Positions 36,534-43,800 of a DNA stretch of 44,932 nt are shown piece after piece. How positions within the stretch are numbered: position 1 is the stretch's first letter; every line of letters starts with the position of its first letter. The notes below the pieces were generated by a model. That model did no database searches, had not been told where the DNA came from, and saw only the letters and a program-made list of their open reading frames with translations. Location: the IMG/VR virus record IMGVR_UViG_3300009285_000604, positions 1 through 44,932 of that record; one strand, written 5' to 3'. This stretch comes from a virus. The translations under genes and the position numbers were made by a program.

Positions 36534-37234
36534 TGGGATTCAACACCGACGAACTAAACAAACCGCTCGACCCAAGAGTGGTTGCGACGCGGAGCATGAG
36601 CGGACGCACGCTGTCCTACGTGGAAGCGTGGTACGTGATCGACCGGCTGAACCAAGTGTTCGGCTTCGACGGCTGGCACCGCGAGACGATGGTGATGAAC
36701 CTCGTCCAGCAGGAGGAACGCGAGAACGACAAGGGCCGCAAGCTCCAGTACGTCGGCTACGTCGCCAAGGTGAAGATCCTGGTTCGTGGCGATGACGGGT
36801 GGACGATGCGCGAGGGCACGGGTTTCGGGCAGGGGCAGGACGCCGATCTTGGCAGGGCGCATGAGTCGGCGGTGAAGGAAGCCGAGTCAGACGCCATGAA
36901 ACGCGCCGCCATGACGTTCGGCTACCAGTTCGGGCTTGCGCTGTACGACAAGACGCAGGAACACGTAGCCAAACCCTCGGTAACGCGCAAAACCAGCGAA
37001 TCACCGTCTACCGGGGTGCAGGACGACCACACCGCAATCGCGGCCCGACACCTGAAGCTCGTGTACCCCGACGTCAGCAAGAACCAGTACGCCGACAAGA
37101 GGCGCGAGGCCTGGAAGGACGCGCTTGCCAAGTGCGGGAACCCCGAGGACGCCTGTGCAACCATCCTGGCAATGCCGCTTGAGGGTAAGGCGTTGCGGGA
37201 TGCGCTTGAGGTTGTGGACGGTGGAGTGGAATGA
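36534..37234 (+). CDS. Rad52/22-like single-strand annealing protein
   Basis: A 233-residue protein from ATG 36534, directly after the previous stop. Residues about 20-150 follow the Rad52 core: GRTLSYVEAWYVIDRLNQVF, GFDGW, YVAKVKI, GTGFGQGQD and HESAVKEAESDAMKRAAMTFG. It anneals complementary DNA and drives phage recombination with the nuclease encoded next. The C-terminal region (HLKLVYPDVSKNQYADKRREAW) is variable in the family. It could explain the many short-repeat-flanked insertions here. Confidence 0.88.
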
Positions 37235-38100
37235 AACATCCAATCACCCGCGAAACCGACAAGTACGGCAAGCGAACCTACTTCCGTGGCACCCGTGAGG
37301 AACCAAGCGTCACGACCGTGCTGGACAAGTTCTACAGCGACTACGAGTACGCTCGTGGTGTGGAGGTTGCCAAGCACGCCGCCATGCTCGCAAGCGTGGA
37401 CGTCTGGCACCGCGTCTCACGGACCTACGACCCCGTTCAAGGACAGATTGTGGAGTCGTGGGAGGACGTAGACCCCAAGCCGTTCCTGCTGGACAGGGAC
37501 TACCTCGCAGGAAAGGGCAACAGCTACGGTGCCAGGGACAGAGGCACAATCGTAGACACGTTCTGCAAGGAATGGGCTGGGGGGTTGAGGTGCGATCTGA
37601 GCGACCTGCACGATTGGCTGGACCAGGTTCTACAGGAGGGCAAGCCTCCGATGAACGACCAGTTAGACCCGTGGGCATGGGCCTGCGAGTATCAAGACGT
37701 GATGCCGCACCTCGTGTCCGCGTGGAAGTTCTTTGACGAGCAGCCGGTGGAACTGGTGGTTTGTGACCAGTGGGTGTTCTCGTCGTCGCTGGGGTGCGGG
37801 GGCGAAGTGGACGCCATCGGCAACTTCAACGGGCAAGCAGCCGTGTTCGACTTCAAAACGTCGAAAGGGCCGTCGCGCCGGGACGCCATCCAAATCTCGG
37901 TCTACAGGAAGTGCCTGAACGCGCCTCTCGCGGCATACCTGATCTATTTCACGGCAGACGGCTACCGCGTCGTGGGCGTGGACGTGGAGGGGCAAAAACG
38001 ATGCCTTTCCGAGTGGCGCCGATTACGCAAATGTTGGGACTTCCAGAAGGCTGGGGTTCCTTGGACGAATATCAAGACAGATGTCTTTGGAGTGAGGTAA
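37231..38100 (+). CDS. PD-(D/E)XK exonuclease (recombination partner)
   Basis: A 289-residue protein from ATG 37231 (ATGA overlap with rad52). The nuclease core is GGEVDAIG (D194), then AVFDFKTSKG (D207, K209), then Q221 in AIQISVY, matching the RecB/Cas4-type PD-(D/E)XK family. It would resect double-stranded ends to give single strands for Rad52. No iron-sulfur cysteine cluster is evident. The pair corresponds to the exonuclease and annealing pair of lambda-type recombination. Confidence 0.85.
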   Translation: MKHPITRETDKYGKRTYFRGTREEPSVTTVLDKFYSDYEYARGVEVAKHAAMLASVDVWHRVSRTYDPVQGQIVESWEDVDPKPFLLDRDYLAGKGNSYGARDRGTIVDTFCKEWAGGLRCDLSDLHDWLDQVLQEGKPPMNDQLDPWAWACEYQDVMPHLVSAWKFFDEQPVELVVCDQWVFSSSLGCGGEVDAIGNFNGQAAVFDFKTSKGPSRRDAIQISVYRKCLNAPLAAYLIYFTADGYRVVGVDVEGQKRCLSEWRRLRKCWDFQKAGVPWTNIKTDVFGVR

Positions 38101-38309
38101 TGGAAATCATCACTTTACCAGCAGGTCCCGTTTACGACGCGTTCAACGCTTTGCGAATTGCGTACATCGCGTCAAAGGGAGATTGCGCATGGGGCCCCAA
38201 GGAGCTTGGGGAATACGCTCGTGTCACGGCGATGAACGCCTTGCGCGAGGATGAGCGACGTGTATTGGAATATCGCATCGCCCTGATGGGGATGCCGGAG
38301 ACAAAATGA
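38100..38309 (+). CDS. hypothetical protein, 69 aa
   Basis: Starts MEIITLPAGPVYDAFNALR at ATG 38100, sharing a base with the previous stop (TAATG), and ends coupled to SSB (ATGA). It is largely helical (MNALREDERRVLEYRIALMG). It could be a recombination accessory by context. Not recognised. Confidence 0.6.
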   Translation: MEIITLPAGPVYDAFNALRIAYIASKGDCAWGPKELGEYARVTAMNALREDERRVLEYRIALMGMPETK

Positions 38310-38635
38310 ACAACATTAGCATCGTCGGGCGCTGTGGTAGCGACCCCAAATCAATCACCAACGGCTGCGCCTTTTCGGTGGCGGTCAACAAGTACAAGAA
38401 GGACGCCGAGCCGGACTGGTTCGACTGCGCTTGCTTCGGCAAGACAGCTGAGTTCGTCACGAGCTACATCACCAAGGGCCGACTCGTCAGCGTCACGGGG
38501 AGAATGGACTCCCGCAAGGTGGACGGCAAGACGTACTGGAGCCTGGTTGCAAGCGACGTGCAGGGCTTGGACAAGGGCGACGCGAAACCCACGGCGACGA
38601 AGGATACGGTCGAGGAGTTCGATCCCTTCGATTGA
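38306..38635 (+). CDS. ssb: single-stranded DNA-binding protein
   Basis: A 109-residue OB-fold SSB from ATG 38306: NISIVGRCGSDPK, FSVAVNKYKK, WFDCACFGKTAEFV, GRLVSVTGRMDSR, YWSLVASDV, ending in the acidic tip EEFDPFD that recruits partner proteins in bacterial SSBs (usual form DDDIPF). It is shorter than host SSBs because the linker is short. It protects single strands during replication and Rad52 recombination. Confidence 0.92.
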   Translation: MNNISIVGRCGSDPKSITNGCAFSVAVNKYKKDAEPDWFDCACFGKTAEFVTSYITKGRLVSVTGRMDSRKVDGKTYWSLVASDVQGLDKGDAKPTATKDTVEEFDPFD

Positions 38636-38654
38636 GTCACAAGGAGCAACAACG

Positions 38655-39005
38655 ATGAAAACACCAAGAGAACTGGCAATAACGTCGCTGGTGCGGGACT
38701 ACAAGGAGTCCCTGTTCAGCGAGAACGAGGAAGACCGCGAACGCATCAACGCCGAGATCAACTCGCTGGAGGTGGAGGACCACATCTTGTTCGTGATGGA
38801 ACTTGACGAGATGGAACAACGCGAGTACCTGCACGTCGTCGGGATGCACGGCCCGCAGTTGGTGGCTGACGGGGATACAGAGGTACCCTGGGACGCTACA
38901 GTCCCCCCTACGGGTATTCTCATCCCTTGGTGGGTCATGGGTGCATTGACAGCGTGGGGGCTCGTCTCTCTGGCCGTGTGGGTGTTGTGGAAGGTGTTGA
39001 GTTGA
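38655..39005 (+). CDS. membrane-anchored acidic protein, 116 aa
   Basis: Starts MKTPRELAITSLVRDYK at ATG 38655 after AAGGAGC. An acidic helical cytoplasmic part (ENEEDRERINAEINSLEVEDHILFVMELDEMEQ) is followed by a C-terminal membrane segment (IPWWVMGALTAWGLVSLAVWVLW). It is a tail-anchored layout; it may act at the membrane early in infection. The function is unknown. Confidence 0.6.
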   Translation: MKTPRELAITSLVRDYKESLFSENEEDRERINAEINSLEVEDHILFVMELDEMEQREYLHVVGMHGPQLVADGDTEVPWDATVPPTGILIPWWVMGALTAWGLVSLAVWVLWKVLS

Positions 39006-39277
39006 AGCGGTTGATCCTAAACGACATCCCCGCGTTCCTCTTGTGCGCGGCAATCATGGGCATCATTGGGGGCCTTACATGGCCGTGGATGCCCTGGGTG
39101 ATGGTCGGCAGACTCAACGCACAGGACGCCCGCATCACCGCACTAGAAGCCAAGTACAGCAAAGCCTACGACGTGATAGCAACTGCGGCACCGGTCATCA
39201 ACGGGCAGACCGTGCGGTCCGATGCTGCGCGGCGGCTGGACAGGGGCGAGTTGCCCCACGTGGAGGGGACGCCGTAA
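39002..39277 (+). CDS. membrane protein with C-terminal coiled segment, 91 aa
   Basis: Read from TTG 39002, which overlaps the previous stop (TTGA); an in-frame GTG 15 bases upstream is an alternative. It has one or two membrane segments (IPAFLLCAAIMGIIGGLTWPWM) and a soluble tail with a helix (QDARITALEAKYSKAYDVIATA). Coupling to another membrane protein suggests that the two act together. Confidence 0.55.
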   Translation: MKRLILNDIPAFLLCAAIMGIIGGLTWPWMPWVMVGRLNAQDARITALEAKYSKAYDVIATAAPVINGQTVRSDAARRLDRGELPHVEGTP

Positions 39278-39567
39278 TGAGCGAAGAACGAATCCAATAT
39301 GGACCAGAGTTTTGCGACGCTTGCCACAAGCCGTGGCGCTACCACGCGAATCCCGAGGACGTTTGCGAGGACCTACTGGCGGCACAGGCAGAGGTAGCCC
39401 GCTTGCGAGCGTGGATCACCGAGACGTGCGAGCGCACAGGGGTTGCCCCCAGGTGCTACGCCTGCGGCGGCCTCGGCGCGTTTGGGCACGACAAAGAGGA
39501 GCCGTGCCAGGAATGCAACGGCACAGGATTTTCCCCGCCTGCGGGGTTGGAGGAGACGACGAAATGA
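39277..39567 (+). CDS. zinc-finger protein (DnaJ-type CxxCxGxG)
   Basis: A 96-residue protein from ATG 39277. An N-terminal CDACHKPWRYH pattern is followed by a helix and a C-terminal pair CYACGGLGAFG and CQECNGTGF, matching the CxxCxGxG repeats of DnaJ zinc domains, which bind unfolded protein or mediate disulfide work. The stop region (EETTK) and ribosome site resemble those of the next gene (EETT). Confidence 0.65.
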   Translation: MSEERIQYGPEFCDACHKPWRYHANPEDVCEDLLAAQAEVARLRAWITETCERTGVAPRCYACGGLGAFGHDKEEPCQECNGTGFSPPAGLEETTK

Positions 39568-39725
39568 GCGAATACGACGACGCAGATTTTGGGCGTTCTG
39601 ACGATGAGAGCATGGCTCCAGGACGATACCCCGACGTGGCTTCGCGCGGCAACATGACGGCCACCATCGAGAGCGTGGTGTACACGGCTCCGGTGGCGGT
39701 TGGGAGCAAGGAGGAGACGACGTGA
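39564..39725 (+). CDS. hypothetical protein, 53 aa
   Basis: MSEYDDADFGRSDDESM... from ATG 39564 (ATGA overlap), acidic at the start and beta-rich at the end (IESVVYTAPVAV). It ends EETT with GGAGGAGACGACG, the same 13 bases that end the previous gene, so the gene may be a junction-flanked insertion. Not recognised. Confidence 0.5.
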   Translation: MSEYDDADFGRSDDESMAPGRYPDVASRGNMTATIESVVYTAPVAVGSKEETT

Positions 39726-39982
39726 ACCTAGACCTAGAACGCATCAAAGAACTCTACGATGATTGGGACATGTGCGCCCTGGCGCAAGGTCCAAGCGCAG
39801 AGGGCAAGGCGTGGGACTTCATGGATGAGGTTCCCGAACTCATCGCAGAGGTGGAGACGTTGCGGAAGGCATTGGATCAGGCTATCGAGTTCGCGGGGCC
39901 AGTGGAGATGCAGATGGGACCACAGGACATGATCGACTATCCCGAACTCGCCGCCTACCTCAAGAGCAAGAAAACCCCATGA
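39722..39982 (+). CDS. hypothetical protein, 86 aa
   Basis: GTG 39722 overlaps the previous stop (GTGA). It is helical and acidic with a LxxxVETLRKALDQAIEFAG stretch and a YPELAAYLKSK end. The last 35 residues match the end of the 34626-34898 product, showing a shared C-terminal module on opposite strands of the genome. Function unknown. Confidence 0.6.
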   Translation: MNLDLERIKELYDDWDMCALAQGPSAEGKAWDFMDEVPELIAEVETLRKALDQAIEFAGPVEMQMGPQDMIDYPELAAYLKSKKTP

Positions 39983-40365
39983 ACATCCCCATCGAACTCA
40001 CACCCGAGGAGCAGGCCCAGCACCGGGCAGGGACGCTGGCCCAGATTCGGCGGGAGGCGACGCAAACTGAAGTTGAGACGCTCAATTCGATGCTTATCAT
40101 AGCCCCCGAAGCCGTCTCGCTCAATGGGCTGACCTATACGGTCCACTATGCCCCCTATCCATGTCCATGCGGCGCACCCGGCGACGTGCTGTTTCCCTAT
40201 TGCCAGACCTGCGGCGGTATCGGACACGACGTGGACGCCGATGACTGTCACGATTGCGACGGCACGGGGTTCATGGATGACAACCACCACCTCACCCGCG
40301 TTGGCCCTGCCCGTGTCGAGCGCGACGGCGAGAAATGGATGTGGGTTGTGGGGGTTGAGCGATGA
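39979..40365 (+). CDS. zinc-finger protein (DnaJ-like), 128 aa
   Basis: Starts MNIPIELTPEEQAQHRAG at ATG 39979 (ATGA). After a helical start come CPCGAPGDV, CQTCGGIGHD and CHDCDGTGF, a DnaJ-type zinc centre like that of the 39277 gene, then WMWVVGVE. The two proteins may be distant paralogues. A role in folding or RNA binding is possible; nothing shows the target. Confidence 0.6.
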   Translation: MNIPIELTPEEQAQHRAGTLAQIRREATQTEVETLNSMLIIAPEAVSLNGLTYTVHYAPYPCPCGAPGDVLFPYCQTCGGIGHDVDADDCHDCDGTGFMDDNHHLTRVGPARVERDGEKWMWVVGVER

Positions 40366-40655
40366 GGACTGACACCGTCACGCTGGCTTCTGCCCTCGAC
40401 GTCCTGGCCCGCGAGATCGAAAGCGGCGACGGCGTTGCGAACGCCGCGATTGCCGAGGCGGCTGGCAGGCTCAGGGAGTTGGCCGCGCTGTTGGAGGGCT
40501 ACATTCGATCTCGCGACATCCTGGGCGAGATGCTCGCAGAGGCGGAGGAGCGGATGGATCGCGTGCGCGCCATCGTAGACGATGCGGTTGCAAACGGCCT
40601 CACGCAAATCCAAACGCGTCTTCTGGTGGAAGCGTTGGAGGTGGACCTTGCCTGA
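40362..40655 (+). CDS. helical coiled-coil protein, 97 aa
   Basis: MRTDTVTLASALDVLAREIES... from ATG 40362 (ATGA). It is almost fully helical and acidic, with heptad-like spacing (LLEGYIRSRDILGEMLAEAEERMDRVRAIV). It probably oligomerises. No function can be given. Confidence 0.6.
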   Translation: MRTDTVTLASALDVLAREIESGDGVANAAIAEAAGRLRELAALLEGYIRSRDILGEMLAEAEERMDRVRAIVDDAVANGLTQIQTRLLVEALEVDLA

Positions 40656-40842
40656 TATTGGGATGTGCCTCAACCACGAATGCCCACTCAGGGACGCCTG
40701 TTACCGCTACAGGGCCATTCCAAGCGAGTGGCAGTCATATGCTGCGTTCAAGCCGGTAGACGGCGCGTGTGAGTCGTTCTGGCCTATAGAGGGCAGGGCT
40801 GTGTTACCCGCCGCTCTTGCTGGTCTTGGTCTTGGAAGATGA
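40648..40842 (+). CDS. small cysteine-containing protein (CPLRxxCYR type)
   Basis: Read from TTG 40648 overlapping the previous stop; ATG 40663 is an alternative. Its pattern MCLNHECPLRDACYRY then PSEWQSYAAF and CESFWPI recurs in small phage and plasmid proteins, with four conserved cysteines likely binding metal. The last 13 residues overlap the end of the giant polyvalent gene tail-to-tail by 39 bases. Confidence 0.65.
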   Translation: MPDIGMCLNHECPLRDACYRYRAIPSEWQSYAAFKPVDGACESFWPIEGRAVLPAALAGLGLGR

Positions 40843-43800
40843 AGAACCCCTCTTTGGATAACGGTTTACCGCCGTTCCAACGAACTCCTTGATGTAGGAG
40901 TCGAATGCGGACACCGCACCGTGCCCGCCCTGCAATTCTGCAAGCGTCGCTTGATAGATGAGGGGAAGAGCCGTTTGCCATCCCTTCTCGTGCGGGTCGA
41001 GTTTGTAACCAGTCCACACGTCCTTGATGTCATCTTCTGCGACTCCGTGTTTGCGTTGGTAGATCACGCTTGACTGGGTTGTCGGGGTGGTGACAGCGGG
41101 ACTGATCGAACGCTTCGCCGCCTTGGCGATCTCGCCCTGCCACGTCTTCTCGCTATCAGTGTTGAAGTATGCGTCCACAAGGTTGTAGATGGTCATCAGG
41201 CGCGGCGAAATACCCGCGTCAACGGCCCATACCTTGTCACCCTTGCGAAGTTTCAACCCGTCGCTTTGGAATTCGAACTCGTAGCCAAACTGGTTCGCGA
41301 TCTTGACTGTGGCGTAGAACTCGGCTGCTGTTACCGCCATGTCCTTCATGTTCCGCAACGCACCCACGTTCAAACCCTTGCCAGTTGCTAGATCGGACAC
41401 CACCAGGGCGCTGTTCCGCATCGGCTCAAAGATCGTCTCCCACCTGGAAACCTCGTACCGTGGAGACGTGAAGACCAGTTGCGCGGCGTCTCCTACCCTC
41501 TTCAGGTTGCTCCTGCCGGTAACCGCGTTGAGATAATGAGCCCGTACCTGGAGAGCCCGGTCGGCATCCCCGGCGTTTATGGCGCGTAGCATGACGTCGC
41601 GTCGAGCGGTGTTGATGAGCGCGGCTTGGAACCTGTCGAACGTACCAACCCTGTCAGACACCCACTCGCCAACCCACGGGATATGGTCGGCAATGCCACG
41701 GATCGTTCTTCCAAGTATCATCTCCTCTGGGTCTACGAGGTAGTCTGACGTACTCACCCCTACGCGTTTGAAGATGGGTTCAGCCATGCGCCCGTCGTCC
41801 GTCACCATGTGGCGCATCTGCGTTTCCAGCGTCGCCATTGCGGTGTCCGACCTTGCGGCCTTCAGCGCATTCGTGAATCCCTTGCCCCACGACTTCGGTT
41901 GTGCCAAGATGGCTGCGCCTTGTCGGAACATGATTCCAAGGTCTTGACCCAGAATGGTTCCGCGCACAAGTTGGGCCGAGCCCCGAATGACTTTCGATGT
42001 TCTCGAAATACCAGCTTCAGCGATTCGCCGTCTGGCCTGTCCCTTCAGCAACATGAGGTATGCCCTCGCCGCCTCAAGTTCGTCGCTGGCTTTGCGTCTT
42101 GTCTTATCTCCCCTCACGAGTTTTTCGAGTTCTTCTGGCGTGCCCGATTCCAGCACCCGTTCGGCATCGGAGGTCTTGACCTTGACGTCGGCCAGCTTCT
42201 TTGCCTCTGCCACCGCATCTGCCGCCGCGTCTGGGCGTAACTTACGGGCCTCGCGAACGATCTTCGCGCCCGTCTTTGCGGCTTCCGAAGGCTTCTTGTC
42301 AGAACGGTGCGCCAGCAGGTCTAACGCGTCGTCGTCTGTGATGTTTAGGAGTTTCGCTATCTCCTTGGCAATGACCTTGATCTCGGTAATGCCGGTGTCG
42401 TACAGGTTCGCGGCCAACCGACGCGCAATGTGAACAGCCGCCCCCATCTTTGCGGGGTCAATGTTCATGCTTATCTCGGTTGTCAGTTTGGCAAACTGAG
42501 AAACCAAGTCCGTTCGCTCTTTCGACAGCCGTTCAAGCCTTGCCGCGGGGGCCTCGTTTGCTGGCGTACGAGCACGGCGCGTGGCGCGGATGTATGCCGC
42601 CGCGTCAGCTTCCTTGAGTGCTGCCTCCTTGAGCGCAACCGCCGCCTCGCGCTCCTCGATCTTCAGCGCCATCTCGTCAAAGGCGGCAGACTCCTTGGTG
42701 GTGAGCGGTCCCAAGTCCCCCGTGCGCTTGTTTGCCGATGCGCGTGACTTCATCCCCAGCGCCGTGAAGTCGTCGTCAATGTCCTCTCGCCTGAACGCCA
42801 TGCGTCTCGCGATGTCCGTGCCTTGCGACTTGGATGCGTCGGTGAGTGATTCGTACTGCGATCTCAGCACGTCGCGCTCGGCGTTCAACCTCTCCAATTC
42901 CACCTTGTCCCCACGGCTGTTCGCGATCTTGGCGGTGAGGTCGTTGTACTTCTTCGTCAACTGCTTCCGCGCCACGAGGTTGTCAGCGTCCTCGGCTATC
43001 GTGAGCGGTTCTTTGGATCGCCCCGTGTTGATGTCGTCGGCACGAGACAGGGCTTTCTCATGGGTTGAAGGATCACTCTTGGCGCGGTCTGCCGCATCGT
43101 CCACCGCCCTTGCGAAACTCATCCTGTCCGCTTCTGGCACATCCTCAAGTCCCATAGCGCGACGCGTCTCGTTGGCGACCTCGTTACGAAGCGCCTGCGT
43201 TGAAGGGATTGCGCCGGGTGTGGTCGTTTTAGGCCCCTCTGCGCCACGCACAGGCGTTTCAGCCGCTTCCCTGGCAGTAATGCCCACCCGCTTCGCAATC
43301 GCCTCCATGTGCGGTCGTATGGCTTCGCCAAACTCGTCCACCATGTGCTTCGCGAGCGTCTCTACCGTCTTGGCACCCTTGATGACGTAGACCTCTGCAA
43401 ACTCCACGGCGATGTCAATGTCCGCTTTGCCGATGGTGCCGCCGCCGCGCTTGGCGGTTCGTCCCTTCGCCGCACTTGACGCCGCCGATGCACGCAGGTT
43501 CCTGAGCGCCACGATGCGCTCGTCTTCGCTCATGCCCTTCTTCGCGGCGCGGTACTCGGCAATGTTCTTCGGTGCCTTTGCCGGTACGCCCAGCCCCGCC
43601 TTGTGCGCCGCGAACTCCTCGGGCGTCATGTCCACGATGCTCTTGGGGCCCGTTTTCGGCTGCGGGGCTTCTAGGGGCTTTTCGGCCACGGGTTTACTTG
43701 TGGGCACATCTGCTGACTTGGGGGTTCCCTTTACGGGTGTCGGAGATTCTACTCCTACCGTCTTAGAGGGCTTGACGTTCTGTGCGGCAACAGGTGGCTC

